Shown here piece after piece: positions 9,042 to 17,675 of a DNA stretch of 64,000 nucleotides (positions are counted from its first letter, which is position 1; every line of letters begins with the position of its first letter). The notes beneath the pieces were generated by a model. It was given only the letters and a program-made list of their open reading frames with translations. It was not told the origin of the DNA and did not search any database. Source of the stretch: Gilvimarinus agarilyticus. Lineage in GTDB: Bacteria; Pseudomonadota; Gammaproteobacteria; Pseudomonadales; Cellvibrionaceae. The stretch is taken from assembly GCF_000832015.1 (NCBI RefSeq), contig NZ_JXCJ01000001.1, forward strand, positions 771,169-835,168, written 5' to 3'. Both the position numbers and the translations under genes were made by a program.

Positions 9042-10433
9042 ATGACAACAAGAATCAATCGGTCTCGGCGTAAACTGTTAATTAATATGGCGCGTACCGG
9101 AGCAATGTTGCCCATTGTTGGGCAAATGCTAGGTCAGAGCGTTTATGCCCAGTCAGGTCAGGCACAACGGGTACTGTTTTTGTATTACCCCAACGGGGTG
9201 GTTCCTTATAACTGGCGTCCAGCTCAGTTTGATGGTGGCATCAGTAGTGGTTCCGGCGAGCTGAGTTTTGGCTTGGGGCCTCTGGCCAATTGGTACGATC
9301 GCTTAGTGGTGTTAAAAAACCTGACTCTGGATATCGGCGCCGGCGCCGGTGCCCACTACAACGATATGCGCGGCATCCTTACAGGTAATAATCAAATCAG
9401 TACCGCCAGCGCCAGCATTGATCATTTAATTGCCGAGCAGTTGGGCAGTGAAGGGGTGCTCAGCCTTGGGGTTCGCACGGGCCCCAAATCCGATATCATG
9501 ATCTCTAAACCGCGTAACGTGGCAACGACCGAGCGGCCTATTCCGAATAATGACCCCCGCGATGTTGCCGCAAAATTAGCGCTGGGTCTTGGTAACGACG
9601 ACACCCCGCAAACCGACGAAATGCAGCGCGTGTATGAAACTATATTGTCTGACTTTGACTCGCTCGCCAATGCCACGCTCGACAGTGTTCGCCGCGATAA
9701 GCTGGCGATTCATGAGAACGCTCTGAAACGCTTAAAAGATCAGGCCGGTGTGCAGTTGGGTGAGTGCGCCTTTAATACCGATGTACTGGCCGATCCGTTT
9801 GCAAACTCTACCCAGGCACTGAGTCAAACCGAGTGGCAAATGTTTCCGCATTTATGCCGCGCACAAATTGATAATATCGTCGGGGCGTTTTCTTGTGGTT
9901 TGCACCGGGTGGCAACCTTACAGTTATCCAAAGGCGACGAAAACGGCAACCTGGTTAATTACTCTTACGATGAGTGCTGGCAAATGGCACAGCAGGCCAT
10001 CGTCCAAGGAATCAAACCCTCACAAAATGCCGGCACCGTGGCACCCATGACGCGCTGGTATAACGAGTTTGCCAGCCACAGTGCATCGCACCGGCCGGGA
10101 GATGTGCCCCACACGGCGCAGGTACGCTGGTACCACTCGTTGCTGGCCTATACCCTGGAGCAGTTAAACAATAAAGGCTTGCTGGACGACACTTTGGTGG
10201 TAATGTTCTCCGAGGTGGGCGATGGCTCTCAGCACGGAGGTGCGGCGGGCTCGGTCACGTTAGCCGGTGGCGCAGGCGGCGCGCTAAGTACCGGGCGAAT
10301 AATTCATTGCGGCAATGGCAGCAATGAAAGCCCACAGCGCATCTGGGGTACGCATCAACTGTTTGGCGATGTCGCGCGCTTGATGGGCGTAAATTCATTG
10401 CCTGAAGCGCACTGGAGCGGCGGCGTGGTGTAA
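9042..10433 (+). CDS. DUF1552 family protein, partner of the DUF1592/DUF1588 protein
   Basis: A 463-residue protein of the DUF1552 family, which is usually found next to DUF1592/DUF1588 cytochrome-like proteins in Planctomycetes and myxobacteria; its biochemical role is not established. The N-terminus contains NRSRRKLLINMA followed by a hydrophobic stretch ending in VYAQS, a twin-arginine-like leader, so export in a folded state is likely. The gene begins 17 bp after the giant fusion gene with AGGAGAA upstream of the ATG, so both are almost certainly co-transcribed. An intrinsic terminator lies at 10586. The overall fold resembles the DUF1501/alkaline phosphatase-like group, but this is only a resemblance. 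Confidence 0.8.
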   Translation: MTTRINRSRRKLLINMARTGAMLPIVGQMLGQSVYAQSGQAQRVLFLYYPNGVVPYNWRPAQFDGGISSGSGELSFGLGPLANWYDRLVVLKNLTLDIGAGAGAHYNDMRGILTGNNQISTASASIDHLIAEQLGSEGVLSLGVRTGPKSDIMISKPRNVATTERPIPNNDPRDVAAKLALGLGNDDTPQTDEMQRVYETILSDFDSLANATLDSVRRDKLAIHENALKRLKDQAGVQLGECAFNTDVLADPFANSTQALSQTEWQMFPHLCRAQIDNIVGAFSCGLHRVATLQLSKGDENGNLVNYSYDECWQMAQQAIVQGIKPSQNAGTVAPMTRWYNEFASHSASHRPGDVPHTAQVRWYHSLLAYTLEQLNNKGLLDDTLVVMFSEVGDGSQHGGAAGSVTLAGGAGGALSTGRIIHCGNGSNESPQRIWGTHQLFGDVARLMGVNSLPEAHWSGGVV

Positions 10434-10451
10434 GCGCGGCGTTAACGTAAG

Positions 10452-10494
10452 TGCATACGTATTCAGGCGGCGACCACGTGTGTATACGTATGCA
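10452..10494. promoter_or_regulatory. Palindromic operator-like sites, copies 2 and 3
   Basis: TGCATACGTATTCA (10452-10465) and TGTATACGTATGCA (10481-10494) lie 29 bp apart between the DUF1552 stop codon and its terminator. The first is identical to the site at 2217-2230. A pair of operators downstream of an operon is odd. It could allow looping to the upstream site, mark a lost gene, or serve a small unannotated transcript. Confidence 0.45.
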
Positions 10495-10585
10495 TAGCGT
10501 TGAATTGCAAGGTTAGGCTGAGTACTCTAAAAATCTGCATTCATTCCGGTGGATGACATACATGGGCTCTTCTCTGTATTGTGTT

Positions 10586-10613
10586 AGCGCGGCTATTGGC
10601 CGCGCTTTTTTTT
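10586..10613 (+). terminator. Intrinsic terminator of the DUF1592-DUF1552 operon
   Basis: AGCGCGGC (10586-10593) and GCCGCGCT (10599-10606) form an 8-bp GC-rich stem with a 5-nt loop, followed by a run of eight T. The hairpin ends the plus-strand unit just before the convergent xerC gene. Confidence 0.8.
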
Positions 10614-10631
10614 GCCTGCCCGTTAGCCGGA

Positions 10632-11564
10632 TTACTCTGTGTCGTCATCCTGGCGACGGCGCTGCGCACGCGGATGAGCGCTGTCGTACACTTTGGCCAA
10701 GTGCTGAAAATCCAGGTGAGTGTAGACTTGAGTGGTAGAGATATTGGCGTGACCTAGTAGCTCTTGCACGAGCCGTAAGTCCGAGCTTGATTCGAGCATA
10801 TGGCTGGCAAACGAGTGGCGCAGCATATGCGGGTGCACCGGTTGGCCCATGCCCTGGCGCAAGCTGATTTGTTCTAGCCGTGCCTGCACGCTGCGGTGGC
10901 TGATACGATTGCCCCGCTGGCTCACAAACAACGCCGGTTCGGTGGCGTTAGCGTGCAGCTCCCTCACGCCTAAGTAGCGCTTAACCGCGGCAACGGCAAA
11001 ACGCCCCACCGGCAACTCGCGTTGCTTGTTGCCCTTACCGGTTACCCGGATACTGGCACCGGTCAAATCAATATCTTGAACGTTGGTACTTACCAGCTCC
11101 GCCAAACGCAGCCCCGACGAATACATCAGCTCGACCATGGCGCCATCGCGCAGACTGATAAAATCGTCGCCATCCAGCTGCACGAATTGTCCGGCCTGAT
11201 CCACATCGAGGGTTTTAGGTAATTTTTTGGGCGACTTGGGCGCCTGCAAACCATCGGCGGGGTTAGCCTCAAGCCAACCGCGTTTAATGGCAAAACGAAA
11301 AAAACTGCGCAGCGCCGAGAGCCAGCGGGCGAGTGTTTTACCACCGTTACCGCTGCGGTGTTGTTGCGCTAACAGCAGGCGAATTTCCTGATGGTTGATG
11401 GTATCCAGAGACTGTAGGTTGCGCGTGTGAGCGTATTCTTGCAGCTTGCGCAAATCGCGCCGGTAGGCATCGAGAGTGCGCTCGGAGAGCTGCTTCTCGA
11501 TTTTTAGAAATTGGCTAAAGGCTTCGACTTCGCGCGCCAGTGGCAGTGCTTCGGGTGTGAGCAT
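10632..11564 (-). CDS. xerC: Tyrosine recombinase XerC
   Basis: A 310-residue site-specific recombinase that works with XerD at dif to resolve chromosome dimers. The N-terminal SAM-like DNA-binding domain covers residues 13-100. The catalytic set is visible: Arg153 in SGLRLAE, a Lys near 177, His246 and Arg249 in HPHMLRHS, His272 in LLGHAN and the nucleophile Tyr281 in QVYTHLD. It is the last gene of the conserved minus-strand block lptM-lysA-dapF-DUF484-xerC. The typical XerC length and this context argue against an integron integrase; the region between the HxxR box and its surroundings shows no IntI-type extra segment. Confidence 0.93.
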   Translation of the reverse strand: MLTPEALPLAREVEAFSQFLKIEKQLSERTLDAYRRDLRKLQEYAHTRNLQSLDTINHQEIRLLLAQQHRSGNGGKTLARWLSALRSFFRFAIKRGWLEANPADGLQAPKSPKKLPKTLDVDQAGQFVQLDGDDFISLRDGAMVELMYSSGLRLAELVSTNVQDIDLTGASIRVTGKGNKQRELPVGRFAVAAVKRYLGVRELHANATEPALFVSQRGNRISHRSVQARLEQISLRQGMGQPVHPHMLRHSFASHMLESSSDLRLVQELLGHANISTTQVYTHLDFQHLAKVYDSAHPRAQRRRQDDDTE

Positions 11565-11622
11565 AAGCCTCTCTTAAAGCCGGTTAACAGGCTGTAGGTT
11601 GCACGCGCCGCCCGGCGCCGCT

Positions 11623-12312
11623 TTACGCCTGAGGTAAGTAGCGCGGCAACAAGCGGTTTAGCACCTCGGCAATATAGGCCAAAAACAGGGTGCCCATACT
11701 GGAGCGGTAGTATTTAGGATCGCGGTTGCCAATAACCAAAAGGCCAAATGTTTGGCCGTTAGTCAGCGGTACGGTCGCGGCCGAGCCCACTTGCATGGCG
11801 GCATCGCCAAACAAATACGCTTTTTCTTTGTCACCCAGCTTACCGCAAAACGAGCGATTACTTTTTAGCAGGGCACCGATGTTATCGCGCGCCTCTTGCA
11901 GGCTGACGACGCGAGCCTGCGAGCCGCCAATGGCGCCGGCGTCGCCAAACAGTAGGGTGCGGGTGTAGTGAATGCCAAACTCTTTATCAAAGCTGTAGTG
12001 CAGCGCGTCGATAATATCGCCTAAATCTTGCCCCTCGAGCAGCTCTAAAATTAACCGTTTGGTTTTATCAAACAGGCGGTCGTTGTCGCGGGCGTTGTCC
12101 AGCAAGTGGCTTAAGCGGTGGCGCATATCCATGTTGCGGTCACGTAAAACGGCCACTTGCCGCTCCACCAGTGAGATGGCTGTACCGCTATCGTGGGGCA
12201 GCTCGATCTCGGCCAAAAGCGCCGGGTGCTCGGAGAAAAACTGTGGGTGCGCCATTAAATAACGCACCACATCCGAGGCGCTGGGCATGGGGGGCGTGTT
12301 GTTATCCGTCAT
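11623..12312 (-). CDS. DUF484 family protein
   Basis: A 229-residue cytoplasmic protein of the DUF484 family, which has a GAF-like fold (about residues 85-225) after a helical N-terminus. The start resembles family members: VVRYLMAHPQFFSEHPALLAEIELPH. In gammaproteobacteria it is encoded between dapF and xerC, exactly as here, 1 bp after the dapF stop. Its molecular function is unknown. The conserved operon position is the main support for the call. Confidence 0.88.
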   Translation of the reverse strand: MTDNNTPPMPSASDVVRYLMAHPQFFSEHPALLAEIELPHDSGTAISLVERQVAVLRDRNMDMRHRLSHLLDNARDNDRLFDKTKRLILELLEGQDLGDIIDALHYSFDKEFGIHYTRTLLFGDAGAIGGSQARVVSLQEARDNIGALLKSNRSFCGKLGDKEKAYLFGDAAMQVGSAATVPLTNGQTFGLLVIGNRDPKYYRSSMGTLFLAYIAEVLNRLLPRYLPQA

Positions 12313-12313
12313 A

Positions 12314-13144
12314 TTAAATCTTGACCTGTCCGTGAAATACGCTGGTCGCCGGGCCTGTCATTATCACTGGCTGACCTTCTCCGGCCCATTGAATGTGTAA
12401 CTTTCCGCCGGGCAGCTCGACCTCGACCTGCTCGTCGAGGATGCCACGCAGGCGCCCGGCCACCACCGCCGCACACGCGCCGGTGCCGCAGGCGAGGGTT
12501 TCGCCGGCGCCGCGCTCGTACACCCGCAGCTTAATAGCGCCGGCGTTTAGCACCTGCATAAAGCCGGCGTTAACACGACGGGGAAACCGCGGGTGTGATT
12601 CGATCAGTGGTCCGAGGCTTGCCACCGGAGCACTGTTAACATCGTCTACCACATACACTGCGTGAGGGTTGCCCATGGAGACGGCCGATACACTGATGTC
12701 GTGGTCGCCCACGTTTAGCGGGTACACCACGGCGCGATTGTCGGCGTTAAAGGGGATTTCGGCGGGGGTTAATACCGGCACACCCATGTCGACGCTGACG
12801 TTGTCCTGCTCATCGACAGTGAGCACCATCACCCCAGAGGCGGTTTGCACCCGAATCACGTTTTTACCGGTGAGGCGGCGATCGCGCACAAAGCGCGCAA
12901 AGCAACGCGCGCCATTGCCGCAGTTTTCTACCTCAGAGCCGTCGGCATTAAAGATGCGATAGCAGAAATCGACGTCCGGCGAATTGGGCACCTCGACCAG
13001 CAATACCTGATCGCAGCCGATACCAAAATTGCGATCGGCCAGTGCCCGCACCTTGTCGGCGCTTAGGCGAACTTTCTGGCTGATGCCGTCGATGACAACA
13101 AAGTCGTTGCCAAGGCCGTGCATTTTTGTAAACCGCAATCGCAT
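12314..13144 (-). CDS. dapF: Diaminopimelate epimerase
   Basis: A 276-residue enzyme that interconverts LL- and meso-diaminopimelate for lysine and peptidoglycan synthesis. The two catalytic cysteines are visible: Cys75 in NCGNGARC and Cys219 in ACGTGAC. The N-terminal [11 protein letters not shown] motif is typical. The length matches the family. It lies between lysA and the DUF484 gene in the standard order, so transcription from lysA is likely. Confidence 0.96.
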   Translation of the reverse strand: MRLRFTKMHGLGNDFVVIDGISQKVRLSADKVRALADRNFGIGCDQVLLVEVPNSPDVDFCYRIFNADGSEVENCGNGARCFARFVRDRRLTGKNVIRVQTASGVMVLTVDEQDNVSVDMGVPVLTPAEIPFNADNRAVVYPLNVGDHDISVSAVSMGNPHAVYVVDDVNSAPVASLGPLIESHPRFPRRVNAGFMQVLNAGAIKLRVYERGAGETLACGTGACAAVVAGRLRGILDEQVEVELPGGKLHIQWAGEGQPVIMTGPATSVFHGQVKI

Positions 13145-13216
13145 AGGAGTTCCTGATGCTTAATTAAAAGACAGGGCATTTTATCGTAAATGGCCCGTCT
13201 TTGCTCATTAGCCGTA

Positions 13217-14464
13217 CTATTGCTCGACGATGTGCTCGCCGCGAATCATATCGACAAAGCTCTCGCGCTCGCGAATCACGTGGATTTGGTCGCCGTCGAC
13301 CAAAATCTCTACCGCCCGGGCGCGGGTGTTGTAGTTTGAGGCCATGGTAAAACCGTAGGCGCCGGCGGACATTACCGCCAGATAATCGCCGGGGGCGAGG
13401 GCTAAATCGCGGTCTTTGCCTAAAAAGTCACCGGTTTCGCACACCGGGCCTACCAAGTCCCAGCGTTTTACCTCGCCGCTCGACGGCGCCAGGGGGCGAA
13501 TATCCTGCCAGGCCTGATACAGCGCCGGGCGAATATTGTCGTTCATGGCGGCATCGATAATGGCAAAATTGTGCGCCTCGGTGGGCTTTAGATAAAGCAC
13601 CTTGGTTAACAACACGCCGGCGTTGGCGGCAATCGAGCGGCCCGGCTCAAACATCAACGCCAGCTCTCGGTCGCCGATTTTGGCTTTAATGGCCTCCATA
13701 TAGGTGGCCACCTCGGGTGGCTGCTCATCGCGGTAGGTCACGCCCAAGCCGCCGCCTAAATCCAAGTGGCTGATCTGAATGCCGTCGGCGCTGAGGTTAT
13801 CCACCAGCACCAGCAGCCGGTCCAGCGCATCCAAAAATGGGTCTAACTCGGTTAGCTGCGAGCCAATGTGGCAATCGATGCCCTGAATATCAATGTTAGG
13901 CAGTTCGGCGGCGCGGCGGTAAACCACCGGCGCGCGGTTAATATCAATGCCAAATTTGTTCTCTTTAAGCCCGGTCGAGATGTACGGGTGTGTCTTGGCG
14001 TCTACATCCGGGTTGACCCGCAGCGAGACCCGCGCGGTTTTGTTCTTCTCGGTGGCGACCTGGCTTAACAGCTCAAGCTCGGCTTCCGATTCGACATTAA
14101 AGCAGTGAATGCCTACCGCCAACGCCTTAGCCATCTCCGCGGCGGTTTTGCCTACGCCCGAGAAGACAATGCGTTTGGGGTCACCACCGGCGGTTAGTAC
14201 CCGCTCTAACTCGCCGCCCGAGACGATGTCAAAACCCGCCCCTAAACGGGCCAGTAAGTTCAGTAGCGCGATATTCGAGTTGGCTTTAACGGCGTAGCAA
14301 ATCATGCCGGGGTGCTGGCCCAACGCCTGGGCGTAGGCCAGATAATGCTGGGTAAACGCGGCGCGGCTATAGACATACGCGGGGGTGCCGTACTGTTCGG
14401 CGATGTCGCTTAAGCGCACATCCTCGGCATACAGCTGGCCGCTGCGCTCGGTAAAAAAGGACAT
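13217..14464 (-). CDS. lysA: Diaminopimelate decarboxylase
   Basis: A 415-residue PLP enzyme that decarboxylates meso-diaminopimelate to L-lysine. The PLP lysine is Lys60 in YAVKAN, and the C-terminal GPVCETGD motif supplies the active-site cysteine. The open frame extends 39 codons further upstream, but that stretch runs through lptM in another frame and does not resemble LysA. The ATG at 14464, preceded by an AG-rich ribosome binding site (AGAGAGAATT), gives the expected MSFF start. It follows lptM by 16 bp. Confidence 0.95.
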   Translation of the reverse strand: MSFFTERSGQLYAEDVRLSDIAEQYGTPAYVYSRAAFTQHYLAYAQALGQHPGMICYAVKANSNIALLNLLARLGAGFDIVSGGELERVLTAGGDPKRIVFSGVGKTAAEMAKALAVGIHCFNVESEAELELLSQVATEKNKTARVSLRVNPDVDAKTHPYISTGLKENKFGIDINRAPVVYRRAAELPNIDIQGIDCHIGSQLTELDPFLDALDRLLVLVDNLSADGIQISHLDLGGGLGVTYRDEQPPEVATYMEAIKAKIGDRELALMFEPGRSIAANAGVLLTKVLYLKPTEAHNFAIIDAAMNDNIRPALYQAWQDIRPLAPSSGEVKRWDLVGPVCETGDFLGKDRDLALAPGDYLAVMSAGAYGFTMASNYNTRARAVEILVDGDQIHVIRERESFVDMIRGEHIVEQ

Positions 14465-14480
14465 AGAATTCTCTCTCGGG

Positions 14481-14603
14481 CTATTCAGCTGGCTCTTCCG
14501 ACGGGGCGGGGTCTTCAGCGGGCAGGTACAAAGGCCCCTGCTGACCACAGCCGGTGCTGAGGCAGATAAGGACGGTGGCACATAAAAGCCCTAGATACGT
14601 CAT
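14481..14603 (-). CDS. lptM: Small LPS-assembly lipoprotein LptM (YifL)
   Basis: A 40-residue lipoprotein. The signal peptide MTYLGLLCATVLICLSTG ends in a lipobox before Cys19, followed by GQQGPLYLP, the hallmark of the LptM/YifL family (CG.KGPLY.P). LptM helps LptD mature during outer-membrane LPS export in E. coli. The family is normally encoded immediately upstream of lysA, as here. A second in-frame ATG at 14633 would add 10 residues (MTYQAKTYRP), which do not look like a signal peptide start. Confidence 0.85.
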   Translation of the reverse strand: MTYLGLLCATVLICLSTGCGQQGPLYLPAEDPAPSEEPAE

Positions 14604-14867
14604 AGGTCGATACGTCTTTGCTTGATACGTCATAGACTGGTCACTGGTTTCTGGGCGAACAAAACGGCTAGTATAACCGCCGGCTCTGATGGGAACAATT
14701 ATGCGGCAAGCGCAGGCGGCGGGCGGGTCGCGTTTCTTTGCACTTCCTTTCTTGCGGCGCATTAGACTACATTGTACAAAAGGACTCGGTGGCCAAAACC
14801 TAACTGCCTTACAGGGCAATATTCCAATAATTGGGTAAATTGCGGCGCACCTTACAGGACGGATGTT

Positions 14868-15569
14868 TTGAATCAGACCATTATTGAGCTCGAGGCGCTA
14901 CGCAAAGAGTATCGCAGCGGAGAAATTTCCGTGGCAGCGCTACAGGGCGTGAGCTTTGCCATTGCCGAGAACGAGTTTATCGCCATTATGGGCCCCTCGG
15001 GCTCGGGCAAATCCACGTTAATGAACATATTGGGCTGCCTCGATCAGCCAACCTCTGGGCGCTACCGCCTGGGCGGGCGCGAGGTCAGCAGCATGAGCGA
15101 TGACGAGTTGGCCGCTGTGCGCAACCGCGACATCGGCTTTGTGTTTCAGTCGTTTCATCTCTTGCCGCGGCTTAATATCGTGCGCAATGTCATGCTGCCG
15201 CTTAAGTACTCCGATATCGAGCCTGCCGAGGCGCGCCAGCGCGCCTGCGATATGCTGGCACGGGTTAACCTCGAAAACCGGTTAGAGCACGTTCCCAACG
15301 AATTATCCGGCGGCCAGCGCCAGCGCGTCGCCATTGCCCGCGCGCTGGTCAACCGCCCCAAGATTATTTTTGCTGATGAGCCGACCGGCAACCTCGACAG
15401 CAAAACCTCGGTGGAAATTATGGAGCTTTTTACCGAGCTACACCGCGCCGGACAAACCATTATTTTAGTGACCCACGAGCCCGAGATTGCTGAATACGCC
15501 CAAAAGGTCATTCATATGCGCGACGGTCAAATAGAAAAGGTGGAAGTCAATGCGCCCCGCACTGTGTAG
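14868..15569 (+). CDS. ABC transporter ATP-binding subunit (MacB/LolD type)
   Basis: A 233-residue ATPase with Walker [10 protein letters not shown] (42-50), Q-loop FVFQ, signature LSGGQ (146-150), Walker [10 protein letters not shown] (166-174) and the H-loop THE. It powers the export machine encoded by the next four genes. The frame is open further upstream, but the best start is TTG at 14868 with AGGA 8 bp before it; the nearby ATG at 14863 is out of frame and stops at once. The stop codon overlaps the next gene by 20 bp, so translation is coupled. Confidence 0.9.
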   Translation: MNQTIIELEALRKEYRSGEISVAALQGVSFAIAENEFIAIMGPSGSGKSTLMNILGCLDQPTSGRYRLGGREVSSMSDDELAAVRNRDIGFVFQSFHLLPRLNIVRNVMLPLKYSDIEPAEARQRACDMLARVNLENRLEHVPNELSGGQRQRVAIARALVNRPKIIFADEPTGNLDSKTSVEIMELFTELHRAGQTIILVTHEPEIAEYAQKVIHMRDGQIEKVEVNAPRTV

Positions 15570-16506
15570 TTTACTGTTGGCACTGATTGGCCTGCAGGCG
15601 TGGGCCGAGCCTTTGCTGTTAAGCGGCGAAGTAGCCGCGCGCGATTCACAAATGTTTGTCGCCCCGGAAACCGATGAGTGGATGGTGCAAATTGCCTGGA
15701 TGGTAGAAGAGGGCACCCGCGTAGAGCCTGGCGATGCAGTCGTGCAATACGAGTCGGCCAGTGTGGCGGCCAACCTTGAGCAGTTAGAGGCGGGTTTGCG
15801 CAAAGCCAAAGCCGAGGGTCGCCGCAATGATTTAATTCAAGATTTGGCACTGCGCGAGGCGCAGCACTTGTACGACGTGGCGCTACTCACGCTAAAAAAA
15901 GCGAAGCTTGATGCCGGCATCCCCAGTGAGCTACTCAGTGAATTGCAATATGAGCAGTACCGTTTGGCGCTTACTCAGGCGATTAACGATGAGGTGGAAA
16001 CCCGCAAAGCACTCGAGGTAAAAAAAGCCGATGTGATCGCCGAAAAACAACGCAGCCAGGTAGAAATTTCCGGAGCGCAAAACGAGCTGCGCCGGGTGCA
16101 ATTGATGCTCGATGGCATGACGCAGCACAGCGCCCGCGCGGGCACCGCTATGTATGTAGACCACCCCTGGACACGCAATAAAATCCGGCAGGGCGATTCG
16201 GTAGAGCGCGGGTTCAGCGTGCTGGAGATTCCCTCAACCGATGATTTACATGTGCGCGCCTGGCTGAACGAAGTGGACATCGCCAAAGTGTATGAGGCAC
16301 AGCAAGTCAGTATTGGTTTTGATGCGCGCCCCGAGCTTAAAGTGTCGGGCGTTATCGAGCGTATCGGCAAGCAAGCCGAGCCTAAAAACCACTGGGGCGA
16401 CTCGGGCTATATCGATGTGGATATTCGGTTTGATAATAAACCGTCACTGGGGTTGTTGCCCGGCATGAGTGTGCTGGTAGAGATAAGCGCGGAGGAGTCG
16501 CCATGA
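15550..16506 (+). CDS. Periplasmic adaptor (HlyD-like membrane fusion protein) 1
   Basis: A 318-residue exported protein with a Sec signal peptide (cleavage near AWA/EP), a biotinyl-lipoyl-like half (residues 20-80), a long coiled-coil hairpin (about 75-195), and a second lipoyl/beta-barrel part (196-318, with [23 protein letters not shown]). This is the layout of membrane fusion proteins that join inner-membrane exporters to outer-membrane channels. Unlike the next two adaptors it is not a lipoprotein. It overlaps both neighbours (20 bp and 4 bp). Confidence 0.8.
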   Translation: MRPALCSLLLALIGLQAWAEPLLLSGEVAARDSQMFVAPETDEWMVQIAWMVEEGTRVEPGDAVVQYESASVAANLEQLEAGLRKAKAEGRRNDLIQDLALREAQHLYDVALLTLKKAKLDAGIPSELLSELQYEQYRLALTQAINDEVETRKALEVKKADVIAEKQRSQVEISGAQNELRRVQLMLDGMTQHSARAGTAMYVDHPWTRNKIRQGDSVERGFSVLEIPSTDDLHVRAWLNEVDIAKVYEAQQVSIGFDARPELKVSGVIERIGKQAEPKNHWGDSGYIDVDIRFDNKPSLGLLPGMSVLVEISAEESP

Positions 16507-17675
16507 GGATATATCGCGCCGTCAGTGCTTTAGCGTTGGCTGGGTTGTTGGCCGCTTGCGGCGCCAGCGATGGGCCAACACTTGTGGTCAAAAAAACCGA
16601 TATCCCGCTGGCGATACAAACCACCGGCGAGCTGGCTTCGGCCCGCACCATCGAGATAGGGCCGCCCAAAGTTAAATACACCTGGCAGTACAAGTTATCG
16701 TATTTGATTCCCGAGGGTACTTGGGTAAAAGCCGGTGACCGCATTATGGCGTTTGATGCTCAGCAGCAGCACTCGCGACTGCGCGATTTGCAAAATGCAC
16801 TGGCCACCGAGCAGCAACGGTTAGAAAGTCAGGCGCTGGATAATAAACAGGAGCGCGAACAGCTAGAGCTGGATTTGGCTGAGGCAAAAATGGAGCTGGA
16901 GAAAGCCACGCTTAAATCGAGCAACGTGGATGATTTAATGGCGCGTCTTGAGGTCGAGAAGTTGCGCATCGATAGACAAGTGGCTGAACTTAACTACGCC
17001 ATGGTCGATTACCGCCGTGCCAACCGCATTAGCCAGATGAAGGTTGACCGGGAGATTACCGAAACCGAGGTGTCCCGGCTTAGCTCTGAGGTCAATGAGC
17101 AGCAGCAGGCGATAGAAGAAATGAGCATCGAGGCTCCACGGCCTGGTATCGTCGTTTACAAGCCCAACAATGATGGCGAAAAACCCGCCGAGGGCGACCA
17201 GTTTTCAGTGATTCAAAAAGTGATCGAGCTGCCGGACTTAGATACCTTGATCATTGAAACCACTGTAGAGGAACAAATTGCCCACAAAGTCGCTGCTGGT
17301 GATCGGGTAGAGATCAAGTTAGACGCGGTGCCCGAGCGCACCTTTACCGGCAAAGTAGAATCTTTAGGCCGGATAGTACGGTTAAAATCCCGTCGCGAGC
17401 CCAGCAAAGTATTTGACGCGGTGGTGAGTATCGATAACCCCGATACGGACGCCATGCGCCCGGGCATGGCGGCGCGGTTGTCCATTGTGCAGCGCATCGA
17501 ATCTGATGCGGTGGCGGTGCCGCAACACGCGCTGATGTATCGCGACGATAACGCTTATGTGCGCGTCCAAGGGCTTGCCGGCGAGCGAGAGCAAGAGGTT
17601 ACCGTGGCAGCGCGGCAAGGGGGCGAGGCGATTATTACCGAGGGCCTCGATGATGGCGATGAGGTGATTTTGTGA
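16503..17675 (+). CDS. Periplasmic adaptor (HlyD-like) 2, lipoprotein
   Basis: A 390-residue adaptor. The signal peptide ends in a lipobox LLAAC (Cys20), so it is lipid-anchored. The lipoyl half (about 30-90) is followed by a long coiled coil (about 90-205, rich in E/Q/L), a second lipoyl half with SIEAPRPGIVVY, a beta-barrel, and a membrane-proximal domain (about 330-390, AVPQHALM). It starts with ATG inside the preceding stop (ATGA, 4-bp overlap). Confidence 0.82.
   Translation: MRIYRAVSALALAGLLAACGASDGPTLVVKKTDIPLAIQTTGELASARTIEIGPPKVKYTWQYKLSYLIPEGTWVKAGDRIMAFDAQQQHSRLRDLQNALATEQQRLESQALDNKQEREQLELDLAEAKMELEKATLKSSNVDDLMARLEVEKLRIDRQVAELNYAMVDYRRANRISQMKVDREITETEVSRLSSEVNEQQQAIEEMSIEAPRPGIVVYKPNNDGEKPAEGDQFSVIQKVIELPDLDTLIIETTVEEQIAHKVAAGDRVEIKLDAVPERTFTGKVESLGRIVRLKSRREPSKVFDAVVSIDNPDTDAMRPGMAARLSIVQRIESDAVAVPQHALMYRDDNAYVRVQGLAGEREQEVTVAARQGGEAIITEGLDDGDEVIL

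Noticed and set aside
10632-11564. Tyrosine recombinase as the missing integron integrase
   Set aside because: Its motifs, length and position after lysA-dapF-DUF484 identify it as XerC. It is 13 kb from the array and shows no IntI-specific insertion.
14465-14581. 39 extra N-terminal codons for lysA
   Set aside because: They overlap lptM in another frame and do not match LysA, whereas ATG 14464 gives the usual start.
14604-14819. Longer reading frame for the lptM gene (112 residues)
   Set aside because: The upstream part has no signal peptide or conserved features; only the last 40 residues match LptM with a proper lipobox.
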